Positions 35,450 through 46,816 of a stretch of DNA of 64,000 nucleotides are shown one piece after another. The first letter of the stretch is position 1. Every line of letters starts with the position of its first letter. The notes beneath the pieces were generated by a model. It saw only the letters and a list, made by a program, of their open reading frames with translations. It was not told where the DNA came from and searched no databases. The stretch covers positions 1 through 64,000 of the forward strand of contig NZ_BAUU01000011.1 of NCBI RefSeq assembly GCF_000513115.1, in the 5' to 3' direction. Source of the DNA: Halalkalibacter hemicellulosilyticusJCM 9152. GTDB taxonomy: Bacteria; Bacillota; Bacilli; Bacillales; Bacillaceae_D. The translations under genes were made by a program, and so were the position numbers.

Positions 35450-36982
35450 ATGGCTGAGAAGACAGCAGATGTCATCATCATAGGTAGTGGTGTAGCTGGC
35501 TTAATGACTGCTCACTTATTAGCTGACGAATTAAATGTGATGATTATCACAAAGTCGAATGTCGAAAAAAGCAATTCAAGCTGGGCACAAGGTGGAATGG
35601 CTGCATCACTTGGAAAAGATGATACGTGGCAGCAGCATTATGCAGATACATTACGAGCAGGATTAAATCATCATGATGAACAGCATGTCGAGCACCTGGT
35701 CAAACATGCGCCTGCTGTTGTTGAACAATTGCAGAGGCTAGGGGTAACTTTTGATCAAAAGGGGAATGAGCTTGTCCTTGGAATGGAAGGAGCTCATCGA
35801 CGACGAAGAATTGTTCATGCGAATGGAGACCAGACTGGAAAGGCGCTTACTCAAGCATTAATACATGCTGTAAAAGGGCGTGCCCAAATAGTAGAGCGAA
35901 CTCATGTTTATTCGCTGCTGAAAAAGAAGGAGCGAGTGATCGGGGTTCAGACAAATAAAGGAGCGATCTTTGCCAAGGCAACAGTGCTTGCAACAGGAGG
36001 TTTAGGTCAGCTTTATTCATATTCCTCTAATGTACGTGAAGCAACAGGGGATGGCTATGCAATTGCCTATCGTGCAGGGGCTACGTTAAAGGATATGGAG
36101 TTTATTCAATTTCACCCGACATTATTCATTCATAACGATCAATCTCAAGGGTTAGTGAGTGAGGCAGTACGAGGTGAAGGAGGAAGGTTAATTAATCAAA
36201 CTGGAGAGTTGATTATGGCTCACCATCCTGAACGAGAACTTGCACCACGTGATGTCGTAAGTAGGGCCATTTATAGGAAGATCGAGCAAGGGGAAAACGT
36301 ATATCTTGATTGCCGTACAATTGAAAATATTGAAGTGCGTTTTCCTGGTTTAGCAAAGCGAGCAAGTAAAGTAGGAGTTGACCTTACGACGACACCGATC
36401 CAAGTAGCACCCGGCGCTCATTTTTGTAGCGGTGGAGTTGAAGTAGATCTACATGGTAGAACGACTGTAGCAGGTTTATATGCGGTTGGTGAAGTAGCTT
36501 GTACAGGTGTCCATGGAGCAAATCGTTTGGCAAGCAACTCATTATTAGAAGGATTCGTTTTTGCCCAAAAGCTAAGTGAAGCTGTGAAAGAAGAGGTGCA
36601 AACGGTCAAACTTACAACTAAATTGATATCCAAGCATCATCGTCACGTTTCAGACCAGTTGCCAGCAAAAGAAGAGACTCAGCAGAAAATGATGAAATAT
36701 GCTGGGATTGAACGAACCGCTATTGGGTTACTGACATTAAAAAATTGGCTAGATCGATTTAAAGAGGAATTTCTTATAGTTGGCGATGAGCACGAAGAAC
36801 GTATTGAACGAAAAAATATGCTTCTGACAGCTAGTCTTATTGTTCATGCAGCAATGCAAAGGACAGAAAGCCGAGGAGGGCATTATCGTTCAGATTTTCC
36901 ACAACAGGATGACTTTTGGTTAAAAAGATATATAAAGCAGGATTTAAATGAAAATAAAAAAAGAAAAACCCATGTCATATAA
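35450..36982 (+). CDS. nadB: L-aspartate oxidase
   Basis: First step of NAD synthesis: FAD-dependent oxidation of aspartate to iminoaspartate. The 510-residue protein has the dinucleotide fold VIIIGSGVAGLMTA, SSWAQGGMAAS, the substrate-site region EFIQFHPT and RGEGGRLIN, and a C-terminal helical domain. GGAGGTGAAGG precedes the ATG. First gene of nadBCA. Confidence 0.96.
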   Translation: MAEKTADVIIIGSGVAGLMTAHLLADELNVMIITKSNVEKSNSSWAQGGMAASLGKDDTWQQHYADTLRAGLNHHDEQHVEHLVKHAPAVVEQLQRLGVTFDQKGNELVLGMEGAHRRRRIVHANGDQTGKALTQALIHAVKGRAQIVERTHVYSLLKKKERVIGVQTNKGAIFAKATVLATGGLGQLYSYSSNVREATGDGYAIAYRAGATLKDMEFIQFHPTLFIHNDQSQGLVSEAVRGEGGRLINQTGELIMAHHPERELAPRDVVSRAIYRKIEQGENVYLDCRTIENIEVRFPGLAKRASKVGVDLTTTPIQVAPGAHFCSGGVEVDLHGRTTVAGLYAVGEVACTGVHGANRLASNSLLEGFVFAQKLSEAVKEEVQTVKLTTKLISKHHRHVSDQLPAKEETQQKMMKYAGIERTAIGLLTLKNWLDRFKEEFLIVGDEHEERIERKNMLLTASLIVHAAMQRTESRGGHYRSDFPQQDDFWLKRYIKQDLNENKKRKTHVI

Positions 36983-37010
36983 GAAGATATAGGGTAAGGG
37001 GATGAGAAAC

Positions 37011-37856
37011 ATGAATCAGCTGTTGCTAAAACGAAAGCTAGAAGAGTTTATCTTAGAAGACGTTGGGGAAGGAGATGTGACAACAGAGTCATTGCTTGTA
37101 AGTGGTGAGTATAGATGTGCCAATATCGTAGCGAAAGAAGGAGGAGTGTTGGCAGGAAGTGATGTGATTATTGCCGGTTATGAAGTAATAAATAGTGACA
37201 TTACCGTTGAGCTGTTTAAAAGAGATGGAGAATCATTTGAAAAAGGTGAGGTATTGGCAACTGTTTCTGGGACGGTTAAAGATTTATTAGCCGGTGAGCG
37301 TGTCATTTTAAATTTATTACAACGAATGTCCGGCATTGCAACAATGGCTAAACGAGCGAAATCGGTATTAAACGATGAGTCCATTCGAATTTGTGACACG
37401 AGAAAGACGACACCAGGTTTACGTATGTTTGAGAAATATGCTGTTCGATGTGGTGGGGCATATAATCATCGTCGTAGCTTAAGTGATGCGGTTCTTTTAA
37501 AGGAAAATCATCTTCTAGCTAGTGGTGGAGTGAAAAAAGCGGTCGAAGCTGTACGTGAGCGAATTGGTCATATGGTGAAGGTGGAAGTTGAGACGACAAA
37601 TGAACACGAAGTGCTTGAGGCTATAGCTGCAGACGTTGATGTCATCATGTTCGATAATGCAACGCCAAAAGAGGTGAAAGCTTATCAGCAGCTTGTACCG
37701 GGACATATAGTGACAGAAGCTTCAGGAGGAATTAATTTAAATACGTTAGCGGAATATGCTGGTTGTGGCTGTCATTATATTTCACTTGGCTGTCTAACCC
37801 ATTCCGTTCAATCAACAGATATTAGCTTTTTGCTAATAGAGGAGGAACAACGATGA
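37011..37856 (+). CDS. nadC: Nicotinate-nucleotide pyrophosphorylase
   Basis: NadC makes nicotinate mononucleotide from quinolinate and PRPP. The 281-residue protein shows [14 protein letters not shown], the core [18 protein letters not shown] and KVEVETTNE, and [21 protein letters not shown] abuts the ATG at 37002, so the ATG at 37011 is used. It overlaps nadA by 4 nt. Confidence 0.95.
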   Translation: MNQLLLKRKLEEFILEDVGEGDVTTESLLVSGEYRCANIVAKEGGVLAGSDVIIAGYEVINSDITVELFKRDGESFEKGEVLATVSGTVKDLLAGERVILNLLQRMSGIATMAKRAKSVLNDESIRICDTRKTTPGLRMFEKYAVRCGGAYNHRRSLSDAVLLKENHLLASGGVKKAVEAVRERIGHMVKVEVETTNEHEVLEAIAADVDVIMFDNATPKEVKAYQQLVPGHIVTEASGGINLNTLAEYAGCGCHYISLGCLTHSVQSTDISFLLIEEEQR

Positions 37857-38956
37857 GTATATTAGAACAAATAAGAAAAATGGATCGAGTACCAGAGCAT
37901 TATCGAGAGTTAGCTCTTGATGAAAAGCGTGAACGAATATGGGCTATTAAAAGACGGTTAGGTAAGCGCTTGTTCATTCCTGGGCACCATTATCAACGAG
38001 ATGAAGTCATTGAATTTGCAGATGCAACAGGTGATTCTTTACAGCTTGCTCAATTATCCCAAGATAATAAGGATGCCGAATATGTCGTCTTTTGTGGTGT
38101 GCATTTCATGGCTGAAACAGCGGATATGCTAACAACCGATGATCAGCATGTCATTTTGCCTGATCTGAAGGCCGGCTGTTCGATGGCTGATATGGCAGAT
38201 ATCGATCAGACGGAGTATGCGTGGACGGTTCTGCAAGACATGTTCAATGACACGATTCTTCCACTAACATATGTGAATAGTACAGCAGCGATCAAAGCGT
38301 TTTGCGGTAGATACGGGGGTGCGACGGTTACGTCTTCAAATGCGAAGAAAATGGTCGAATGGGCATTTACACAAAAAGAACGCTTGCTTTTCTTACCAGA
38401 TCAACACCTAGGACGGAATACAGCCTATGACTTAGGAATTGGGTTAGATGAGATGGCTGTCTGGGATCCAATTAATCGGAAGTTAGAATTTGAAGGCGAT
38501 TTTGAACGGGTAAAGGTTATTCTTTGGAAAGGGCACTGCTCTGTTCATGAGAAATTTACTGTGCCACAAATTGAGCAATTCCGCCGTGATTCACCTGACA
38601 CAACCATTATTGTTCATCCAGAATGCCCATATGAAGTTGTACAGGCGGCTGACTTAAATGGATCAACGCATTATATTATCGAAACGATTAGAAAAGCTAA
38701 ACCAGGTACAACATGGGCAGTTGGAACAGAAATGAATTTAGTTAATCGACTTGCTCAACAATTCCCAGATAAAAAAATTGTATCATTAAATCCGACTATG
38801 TGTCCGTGCTTAACAATGAATCGTATTGATATTGATCATTTACTTTGGTCATTAGAGGAGTTAGAAAACGGTAATCTTCATTATCCAATTACTGTGGATG
38901 CCGATACAACAAAGGAAGCACGATTAGCGTTAGAACGCATGCTTGATCGCAAGTAA
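37853..38956 (+). CDS. nadA: Quinolinate synthase
   Basis: NadA condenses iminoaspartate with dihydroxyacetone phosphate using a 4Fe-4S cluster. The 367-residue length matches the long Bacillus form. Candidate cluster cysteines lie in [15 protein letters not shown] and the C-terminal [17 protein letters not shown] precedes the ATG, which overlaps the nadC stop. Confidence 0.96.
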   Translation: MSILEQIRKMDRVPEHYRELALDEKRERIWAIKRRLGKRLFIPGHHYQRDEVIEFADATGDSLQLAQLSQDNKDAEYVVFCGVHFMAETADMLTTDDQHVILPDLKAGCSMADMADIDQTEYAWTVLQDMFNDTILPLTYVNSTAAIKAFCGRYGGATVTSSNAKKMVEWAFTQKERLLFLPDQHLGRNTAYDLGIGLDEMAVWDPINRKLEFEGDFERVKVILWKGHCSVHEKFTVPQIEQFRRDSPDTTIIVHPECPYEVVQAADLNGSTHYIIETIRKAKPGTTWAVGTEMNLVNRLAQQFPDKKIVSLNPTMCPCLTMNRIDIDHLLWSLEELENGNLHYPITVDADTTKEARLALERMLDRK

Positions 38957-39042
38957 ATAGAGTATGAGGGCGAGATCTTCTACGGAGGTTTCGTTCTTTT
39001 TTAGTTAAGAATGGTATGGAACCCTTCGCTGGCTAATAAGAA

Positions 39043-39081
39043 AGGCACTGAAAAAGTTGATTTGTACTTTTTCAATGGCCT
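39043..39081. repeat. Repeat A hairpin
   Basis: AGGCACTGAAAAAGT pairs with ACTTTTTCAATGGCCT around TGATTTGT. A second imperfect hairpin (AAAAGGTCCTAA / TTAGGCATAAACCTTTT, 39132-39173) follows. Together they probably end nadBCA. Nothing else is seen in 38957-39298 apart from the safA promoter candidate. Confidence 0.7.
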
Positions 39082-39260
39082 CCTATTAAGGGTGTTGGAA
39101 GTGAATGATGGTTAAGTAAAAAGCTTTAAAGAAAAGGTCCTAAGCGTTTTCTTATTAGGCATAAACCTTTTTTTATAACATAAAATGTGCTAAAAGCCGT
39201 TTTCTATTCGAATCTTTGTTATTTTTTGTGAAAGGGCTCGTGTCATTTCGCCTACATTCA

Positions 39261-39268
39261 CATAGGAT
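39261..39268 (+). promoter_or_regulatory. Candidate sigma-E -10 element of safA
   Basis: CATAGGAT fits the CATA-N3-T form of the sigma-E -10, about 31 nt before the safA start. safA is under mother-cell sigma control in B. subtilis. No convincing -35 was identified. Confidence 0.35.
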
Positions 39269-39298
39269 GATATAGAGAACAAGAGGAGGGGAAGGAAA

Positions 39299-40381
39299 GT
39301 GAAAATTCATATTGTCCAAAAAGGCGACACTCTTTGGAAGCTTGCGCAAAAGTACGGTGTGGACTTTGATCAACTGAAGGCTGCCAATGCCCAATTATCC
39401 AATCCGAATATGATCATGCCTGGAATGAAAATTAAAATTCCAACTGGAAGTATTCCTGTTAAGAAAGAATCACCGGTACAAATGGCACCAAAAGAGCAGC
39501 CTATTCAAATGCAACCGAAAGAGCAACCAAAGAAAGTGCAACCGAAACCAAAAGAACAGCCAATCGAAATGCCAATTATGGAGATGCCAACAATGGAAAT
39601 GCCGGCACCACAACCTCCACCACAGCCACCTTCAAAGAAATTTGATTTTAAGAAGAATGTGTATGAAACAAATATTCATTTTTATAAGCCGCAGCCACAA
39701 CCGATTAAAAAGCCGGCACCACCAATGAAGGAAAAACCAATTAAGAAAGAAAAATTAAAACCAGAAGTGAAGAAGCCAGAAGTGAAAAAGCCGCAAATAC
39801 AGCCTAAAATGCAGCCGCAAATGAAACCGCAAATACAGCCGCAAATGAAGCCTAAAATGCAACCGCAAATGCCGCAGCAACCACAAGCAATATTCCAACA
39901 ACCAATGCCGCAGCAACCACACCCTATGATGATGCCGGTTGATTGTGGCCCAACACCAATTAGTCCGCTGATGCCTGGGTGTGCCCCAAAACATGGGCCA
40001 TTTCAACAGGTGCAGCCAATGCATGGGATGCAACCACAACCGATGCCTTATTATCCTAAGCAGACTCATCAAATGAATATGGGATGTCAAGATTGCGGTC
40101 CACAGCCATATTTAGATCCAATGATGCAACAGCAACCAATGATGTCATCACCACAGCCGCAACAAATGACTCAGCCACATCAGATGCTTGAACCATATCA
40201 ACAACAGCCGATGTATCAGCAACAACCGATGCAGGAGCCAGCTTCACTGATGCAACCACAGCAACCGACACCACAAGCACCGCCTTATCCAGCACAAATG
40301 TTTATGCCTTATAATAATAATATGACTGAACAGCTTGCTCAATTAAATCCTTATCAGGAAACAGACGACTATGATGACTAA
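39299..40381 (+). CDS. safA: Spore coat morphogenetic protein SafA
   Basis: SafA directs inner coat assembly and is tethered to the cortex by its LysM domain. The 360-residue protein has LysM at 1-50 (IHIVQKGDTLWKLAQKYGV) and then a long low-complexity region rich in Pro, Gln, Met and Lys with repeats such as PQMKPQIQPQ. A few cysteines occur in DCGP motifs (about residues 216 and 261), possible sites for coat cross-linking. Start is GTG 39299 after GAGGAGGGGAAGG. It lies between nadA and coxA, as in B. subtilis. Confidence 0.9.
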   Translation: MKIHIVQKGDTLWKLAQKYGVDFDQLKAANAQLSNPNMIMPGMKIKIPTGSIPVKKESPVQMAPKEQPIQMQPKEQPKKVQPKPKEQPIEMPIMEMPTMEMPAPQPPPQPPSKKFDFKKNVYETNIHFYKPQPQPIKKPAPPMKEKPIKKEKLKPEVKKPEVKKPQIQPKMQPQMKPQIQPQMKPKMQPQMPQQPQAIFQQPMPQQPHPMMMPVDCGPTPISPLMPGCAPKHGPFQQVQPMHGMQPQPMPYYPKQTHQMNMGCQDCGPQPYLDPMMQQQPMMSSPQPQQMTQPHQMLEPYQQQPMYQQQPMQEPASLMQPQQPTPQAPPYPAQMFMPYNNNMTEQLAQLNPYQETDDYDD

Positions 40382-40387
40382 TTATTT

Positions 40388-40418
40388 AAAAGCCGGTACA
40401 AATGTATCGGCTTTTTTT
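40388..40418 (+). terminator. safA terminator
   Basis: AAAGCCGGTACA / TGTATCGGCTTTTTTT hairpin with U tract, which separates safA from coxA. Confidence 0.88.
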
Positions 40419-40582
40419 ATCGTGTGGCGAGGAGTAGTTGATACAAGAACTCCTCTAAAAGCTCGATTGCGTCCGACGTAATTAAAGAAAAAGATGTTGT
40501 TTACTTTGTTTCTTATCCAAGACTTAACAGACTAAAATGAGGTTTTCTAAGCCATTCTAAATGGTGAAAGGGGGAATTTCAT

Positions 40583-41764
40583 TTGAAGAAAATAGCGATG
40601 ACAGTCGCAACTGCTACGATTCTTTTAGGTGGTTTTGCAGGTTGTGGTACTGATAATCAAGAAACAGGAATGAATGCACAAAATAATCGAACGGGTATTC
40701 ATTCTCAAGATATGGGAGCAACAGGAACAACTGGTCGTCACCACGGTGAAGGACCTATTACAGATATGATGACACCAGATCGAGGACATCGAGGCGGATT
40801 TGGTACAACAAATTATAACCAGAACTTTGGTGGTCAAGGTGAGCGGGGCACTTATGGCACAAGCCGTGCTCAAGGTCATACGAATTATCATGGTACACTC
40901 GAAAATCAACAACGTAGTGGTGGCTATGGGCTAAATGCTGGAGAAGGTCAAGGGCGTACCCATTTAAATAATTATAATACACTAGGCGATGAACGAGGAT
41001 TTTTTGGTACGCAAGAAGGACGTACTCCAGGTATGGGGAGAACAGGTTTAAATGCAGGACGAATGGGAGCCCAAGCAACACATGGTGGGTTTGGTGCAAG
41101 AGGAATAACTGGAAATGACCGTCCTGGGATGGTTGATGAGGATGGTGTTCTTCGTGAACGTGGACGCGATCGTGTAGGAATACAAAGCCGTCATCAATCG
41201 AATCAACGTCAAGGAATGGGTGCTTTAAACTTAAACCCTCGCCATCAGCAAGAGCGTTCAAGAGCAGTTGGTATGGAAAATAGTGCTACTAGAGGCTATC
41301 GTGATGCGCTTGATAATGAATTTGGTGCTGAAACAGGTGTAAGTCGTCAAGAACGTCAAGAACGTCAGCAAACGACTCGTACGACAGAAAATAATCGTAC
41401 TCAAAAGGCTAACTATCACCGTAACTATGATAGTCAAACCGTCGAGAAAATTAATAAAGAATTAAGAGGAATTAACGGATTAAGTGATTCACGTGTTATT
41501 GTTCACGATGATGATGTTGTCGTTGGTGTACAAGCTGATCGCAATATCGATGACGTACGAAATCGTGTAGAGGATCGTGTAAACGATATCGCAGATGGAA
41601 AGAATGTTCGTGTTGTCTCTGATTCTGATGCGTTTGGTCGTATTCGTACGATGGACGATGAGCTTCGTGGAGGAGCCGCATTTGAAGAAGTCGGAGCAAC
41701 CTTTGAAGATATGTTACGTGATTTAGGAAATGCAGTTCAACGTCCTTTTGAACGTTCACGTTAA
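40583..41764 (+). CDS. coxA: YhcN/YlaJ-family spore lipoprotein with expanded central region (CoxA-like)
   Basis: A 393-residue predicted lipoprotein, lipobox FAGC (Cys21). Residues 22-280 are low-complexity, rich in Gly, Arg, Gln, Asn, Thr and His, with loose repeats of GRTGLNAG and RGGFGT types. Residues 285-360 form a YhcN/YlaJ domain (VEKINKELRGINGLSDSRVIV landmark). Position after safA matches coxA, a cortex-associated spore protein, but CoxA and YhcN are normally about 200 residues, so the middle is expanded. Start TTG 40583 follows GAAAGGGGG. Assignment to coxA rests on position and the C-terminal domain. Confidence 0.75.
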   Translation: MKKIAMTVATATILLGGFAGCGTDNQETGMNAQNNRTGIHSQDMGATGTTGRHHGEGPITDMMTPDRGHRGGFGTTNYNQNFGGQGERGTYGTSRAQGHTNYHGTLENQQRSGGYGLNAGEGQGRTHLNNYNTLGDERGFFGTQEGRTPGMGRTGLNAGRMGAQATHGGFGARGITGNDRPGMVDEDGVLRERGRDRVGIQSRHQSNQRQGMGALNLNPRHQQERSRAVGMENSATRGYRDALDNEFGAETGVSRQERQERQQTTRTTENNRTQKANYHRNYDSQTVEKINKELRGINGLSDSRVIVHDDDVVVGVQADRNIDDVRNRVEDRVNDIADGKNVRVVSDSDAFGRIRTMDDELRGGAAFEEVGATFEDMLRDLGNAVQRPFERSR

Positions 41765-41777
41765 GTATGTGTTTTAT

Positions 41778-41810
41778 AAGGCTACTGAAGATACGTTTCA
41801 GTAGCCTTAA
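41778..41810 (+). terminator. coxA terminator
   Basis: AAGGCTACTGAA / TTCAGTAGCCTT perfect stem after coxA. The sequence ACTGAA...TTCAGT links it loosely to repeat A; a degenerate repeat A half-site follows at about 41836-41861. Confidence 0.85.
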
Positions 41811-41952
41811 ATATTTTGGATGAAATCACAGTGTACAAAAAACAAACTTTTTCATTACCTTTCCATAGCTTTTCTTAATTGAATAAAATAACAATCATTT
41901 GGGAACGATGATGTTATATACATACTTAAGAAAGATACGGTGGTGAAAACGT

Positions 41953-42492
41953 ATGAGGATAAAAGCTTTTCAGCTTGTTATAGTAGCTACTTTAATCGTC
42001 ACTTTTTTCTATATGAAGAATTCGACGGATGCCACTCAAGAAGAGTCTGCTCAAAATGGGGCAGAAGCGTATGAAGTTCTTGCTCCACAAACGGTCCAAG
42101 TTGTTTTAGAAAGAGTTTATTTAGATGGAGAAAAAAGTAAGGAATATGTAGAAGAAACGATATTATCGATGGAGGACTTTTGGGCTTTTTATGAAGATTG
42201 GGAGTTAATTGATCAAAATGGTGAAGAAATTATTTTTCGAAAAGAGATGTTTGACATTTCACCTCTGTTAAAAATAAACGGCTATTTTGGATTGACGGAG
42301 GAAGGCGTTTTGACCATTTTTGAGGGAGAGCCTAGTCATGAGAAGGTGATACAAACATTTTTCTATATTGATACATCAAAATTAAAAAGTCACCATTATA
42401 CGGAGCTTGAAAACGGAATACCTGTAAAGGATTTACGGAACTATGAAGAGGTGTTGCAAGTATTTAGTCAATATAAGGCGAAGGAAATATGA
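41953..42492 (+). CDS. bofC: Forespore regulator BofC
   Basis: BofC is secreted from the forespore into the intermembrane space and restrains SpoIVB, thereby timing sigma-K activation. The 179-residue protein has an N-terminal signal or anchor helix (6-22), then VQVVLERVYLDGEKSKEYVEETI and SMEDFWAFYEDWELI, and the C-terminal domain ISPLLKINGYFGLTEEGVLTIF. Close match in order to the B. subtilis protein, and ruvA follows as there. Confidence 0.93.
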   Translation: MRIKAFQLVIVATLIVTFFYMKNSTDATQEESAQNGAEAYEVLAPQTVQVVLERVYLDGEKSKEYVEETILSMEDFWAFYEDWELIDQNGEEIIFRKEMFDISPLLKINGYFGLTEEGVLTIFEGEPSHEKVIQTFFYIDTSKLKSHHYTELENGIPVKDLRNYEEVLQVFSQYKAKEI

Positions 42493-42494
42493 CG

Positions 42495-42531
42495 AACCAA
42501 GGGGGAAGGTTGTTTTCTCCTTTGGTTTTTT
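42495..42531 (+). terminator. bofC terminator
   Basis: AACCAAGGGGGAA / TTCTCCTTTGGTT hairpin with T run, starting at the bofC stop. Confidence 0.75.
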
Positions 42532-42577
42532 ATTTTTAACACTTTTAATGACTTAGATTCGGAAAGGCTCTAATTGC

Positions 42578-42630
42578 TGTAACGGCTCCGCACGTCGCTT
42601 TAAAGAAAAGACGCTGTCGCGTTTTTTTTA
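42578..42630 (+). repeat. Dispersed repeat B, copy 2
   Basis: TGTAACGGCTCCGCACGTCGCT, then AAGAAAAGACGCTGTCGCGTTTTTTT. Close to the copy at 47309-47363. It lies between bofC and ruvA. Confidence 0.7.
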
Positions 42631-42693
42631 TATCTTCATAGAGACTATAAGTAAGTTATGGTAAAATAGAATGTACTGTGTTGAGAGGGGAAT

Positions 42694-43302
42694 ATGAAAG
42701 TGATTGATTATATTCGTGGTCCGTTGGTTGAAATAGAATTGTCTTATATTGTCATCGATCATCAAGGATTAGGTTATCAAATTTATTGTCCGAATCCGTT
42801 TCAGTTTCAAGCTAATGAAGGTGAAACGATTCAAATCTATACATATCAATATGTTCGCGAGGATGTCTTGCGTTTATACGGCTTTGCTACTAAGGAAGAG
42901 CGAGTACTATTTGAGAAGCTTTTAAATGTATCAGGTATCGGTCCTAAAGGAGCATTAGCGATATTAGCTTCAGGGGAGCCTGAAAATGTCATTGCTGCCA
43001 TTGAGCAGGAGGATGAGGCATTTCTCGTTCGTTTTCCTGGTGTCGGTAAAAAAACAGCTCGACAAATGATTCTTGATTTGAAAGGAAAGCTTGAAGAATT
43101 AACGCCTAATTTAACATCTAATAGGGAAGTAATTGAACGAGTAAGCACATCATATTCTGAGCTAGAAGAGGCTTTAGAAGCTTTACGGGCATTAGGTTAT
43201 GTTGAGAAAGAGCTTAAAAAGGTTCGACCGCATTTAGAAAATGAAGAGCTTACAACAGATGGTTATATTAAAAGAGCGCTACAATATATGTTAAAAAGCT
43301 AG
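42694..43302 (+). CDS. ruvA: Holliday junction DNA-binding subunit RuvA
   Basis: A 202-residue protein that binds four-way junctions and loads RuvB. N-terminal OB fold (1-62, [15 protein letters not shown]), helix-hairpin-helix pairs ([13 protein letters not shown] and [16 protein letters not shown]), and the C-terminal RuvB-contacting domain after residue 150. GAGAGGGG precedes the ATG. Confidence 0.96.
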   Translation: MKVIDYIRGPLVEIELSYIVIDHQGLGYQIYCPNPFQFQANEGETIQIYTYQYVREDVLRLYGFATKEERVLFEKLLNVSGIGPKGALAILASGEPENVIAAIEQEDEAFLVRFPGVGKKTARQMILDLKGKLEELTPNLTSNREVIERVSTSYSELEEALEALRALGYVEKELKKVRPHLENEELTTDGYIKRALQYMLKS

Positions 43303-43320
43303 GGAAGGGAGGAAGTGTTG

Positions 43321-44318
43321 GTGGAGGAACGAGTCGTTTCAGCGGAAGAGCAAAGGTATGAGGATTCACTTGATCAACAAGTCCGCCCACAGCAGATTGA
43401 GCAATATATTGGACAAGAAAAAGTAAAGCAAAATTTAAACGTATTTATGGCAGCGGCGAAAATGCGTGAGGAATGCTTGGATCACGTTTTACTTTATGGA
43501 CCACCAGGGCTAGGGAAAACAACATTATCAGCCATTATTGCTAGTGAAATGGGTGTGAATATGCGGACAACATCTGGTCCGGCAATTGAACGTCCCGGAG
43601 ATTTAGCCGCTATTCTTTCTGGATTAGAGCCTGGTGATGTCCTTTTTATAGATGAAATTCACCGTTTAAACCGGATGGTAGAAGAAGTGCTATACCCTGC
43701 GATGGAGGATTTCTGTCTCGATATTGTTATTGGTAAAGGACCGACAGCGAGGTCTGTCCGTCTTGATTTACCTCCATTTACATTAGTGGGAGCGACAACA
43801 AGAGCAGGGATGCTCTCTGCACCATTACGCGACCGCTTTGGAGTTATGGCAAGGTTAGAGTACTATACAGAATCTGAGTTAACACAAATTATCCGAAGAA
43901 CGGCTGAGATTTTTCAAGCTAATATTGATGAGGAGGCAGCTGTAGAAATTGCGCGCCGTTCACGTGGGACACCTCGTATTGCTAATCGCTTGCTTCGTCG
44001 AGTCCGTGACTTTGCCCAAGTTCAAGGGATGGTACGATTTCATTGGCAATAGCTGCCCATTCACTTGAACAGCTCCAAGTTGATGAGTTAGGGCTTGATC
44101 ATATTGACCATAAGCTACTGCTTGGGATGATCGAAAAATTTAGAGGGGGACCTGTTGGTTTAGAAACGATTGCTGCGACGATTGGTGAAGAAGCAGAAAC
44201 AATTGAAGACGTGTATGAACCGTATTTGTTGCAAATAGGCTTTTTGCAAAGAACACCTCGTGGACGTATTGTTAGTCCTATTTGTTATAAACATTTTCAT
44301 TTGGAGGAGCCAAAATGA
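43321..44318 (+). pseudogene. ruvB: Holliday junction helicase RuvB, 1-nt frameshift
   Basis: The first part encodes RuvB through VRDFAQVQG (Walker [10 protein letters not shown], Walker B FIDEIHRL, sensor GATTRAG), then runs into MVRFHWQ and stops at 44050-44052. The rest ([25 protein letters not shown] to the usual end) is in the next frame. Adding one A to GGGATGG at 44026-44032 gives [14 protein letters not shown] and one protein of 332 residues, the normal length. A single-base deletion or sequencing error is the simplest account. GTG 43321 fits the GGAGG at 43308-43312. Confidence 0.9.
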
Positions 44319-44524
44319 ATGTAGCAAAAGTCTTAATTGGCTTAGGTGTATTGTTTATTATCATTGGCGTACTGTGGATGTTGATTGGACGTTTTTTACC
44401 ATTGGGGAAGCTGCCTGGTGACATTGTCATTAAGAGAGAAAATATAACTGTTTATTTTCCAATTATGACAAGCATTATCGTTAGTATTCTTTTGTCACTG
44501 CTTTTTTTCCTTTTTCGAAGGTAG
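44315..44524 (+). CDS. DUF2905 small membrane protein
   Basis: Sixty-nine residues with two membrane helices (about 5-28 and 47-66) flanking [25 protein letters not shown], the DUF2905 core. Function unknown. The ATG overlaps the ruvB stop, so it is coupled to ruvB, and the same small gene family is found between ruvB and queA in other Bacillaceae. Confidence 0.88.
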   Translation: MNVAKVLIGLGVLFIIIGVLWMLIGRFLPLGKLPGDIVIKRENITVYFPIMTSIIVSILLSLLFFLFRR

Positions 44525-44605
44525 TGTAAGACATTGCTCTTTTGCTTCGGGTTCGATATGATAACGTAGGAGAAGATGACGAAGATTATAAAAGGTGAGA
44601 GACTA

Positions 44606-45631
44606 ATGAATGTTGAAGAATTTGATTTTGACTTACCAGAGGAATTAATTGCACAGACGCCGCTGCTTGATCGGACGGCGTCTCGTTTGCTTGTGTTAGA
44701 TCGCAAGCAAGAAGATATGAAGGATCGTACATTTACGAATGTCCTTGATGAACTTCAAGCTGGTGATTGCTTAGTATTAAATGATAGCCGTGTGTTACCT
44801 GCTCGTCTTTATGGAACAAAGCACGAAACGGGTGCTCACATTGAAGTTTTGCTTTTGAAGCAAGAGGAAGGTCACGTGTGGGAAACGTTAGTGAAGCCTG
44901 CCAAACGAGTAAAAGAAGGCACTGTCATTGTGTTTGGCAATGGTCAGCTGCGCGCAAAATGTGTTGGTGAAGCGGAGCATGGTGGACGAATGTTAGAAAT
45001 GAAATTTGAAGGTATTTTTCACGAAGTATTAGAAGAGTTAGGAGAAATGCCGTTACCACCTTATATTAAGGAGAAGTTACCGGACCAAGAGCGTTATCAG
45101 ACGGTTTACTCGAAGCATAGTGGCTCTGCAGCAGCTCCAACAGCAGGACTTCATTTTACAAATGAGCTATTGGAAGAAGTAAAAGCTAAGGGTGTACATG
45201 TCGCGTTTATCACACTTCATGTTGGACTTGGTACATTTCGTCCTGTTAGTGTGGATACAATAGAAGAGCACAAGATGCATGCTGAGTTTTACCAAATGAG
45301 TGAACAGACTGCTCAATTGTTAAACTCTGCTCGTGAACAGGGAGGACGAATTATTGCGGTTGGAACAACGTCTGCCAGAACGCTGGAGACAATTATGAGT
45401 GAGCATCGTACTTTTAAGGAATGCTCAGGGTGGACATCAATTTTTATTTATCCTGGCTATGAATTTAAAGGAATCGATGGCTTGCTAACGAACTTTCATT
45501 TACCGAAATCAACACTAATGATGCTCGTTAGTGCGTTTGGTGGAACAGATTTTATGATGGGAGCATATGCTCATGCGATACGAGAGCGTTATCGTTTCTT
45601 TAGCTTCGGTGATGCGATGCTCATAGTATAA
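44606..45631 (+). CDS. queA: S-adenosylmethionine:tRNA ribosyltransferase-isomerase
   Basis: QueA makes epoxyqueuosine in tRNA from the preQ1-modified base. The 341-residue protein starts [20 protein letters not shown] and contains [25 protein letters not shown] and [19 protein letters not shown] supports ATG 44606 over 44576. It forms a queuosine operon with tgt. Confidence 0.96.
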   Translation: MNVEEFDFDLPEELIAQTPLLDRTASRLLVLDRKQEDMKDRTFTNVLDELQAGDCLVLNDSRVLPARLYGTKHETGAHIEVLLLKQEEGHVWETLVKPAKRVKEGTVIVFGNGQLRAKCVGEAEHGGRMLEMKFEGIFHEVLEELGEMPLPPYIKEKLPDQERYQTVYSKHSGSAAAPTAGLHFTNELLEEVKAKGVHVAFITLHVGLGTFRPVSVDTIEEHKMHAEFYQMSEQTAQLLNSAREQGGRIIAVGTTSARTLETIMSEHRTFKECSGWTSIFIYPGYEFKGIDGLLTNFHLPKSTLMMLVSAFGGTDFMMGAYAHAIRERYRFFSFGDAMLIV

Positions 45632-46783
<1,152 letters not shown>

Positions 46784-46816
46784 CGCTTGATTTACTGAAT
46801 GAAGGGAGGGAACAAA

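Noticed and set aside
39755-40295. Antisense frames of 111 and 79 codons opposite safA
   Set aside because: By-products of the biased Pro/Gln/Met repeat codons of safA.
39299-40381. safA repeat region considered as a CRISPR array or DNA satellite
   Set aside because: The repeats are short, uneven and codon-phased, i.e. protein repeats, with no spacer structure.
40758-41261. Long antisense frame of 167 codons, rich in His and Leu, opposite coxA
   Set aside because: It mirrors the Gly/Arg/Gln-rich codons of coxA; no ribosome site and no plausible protein features.
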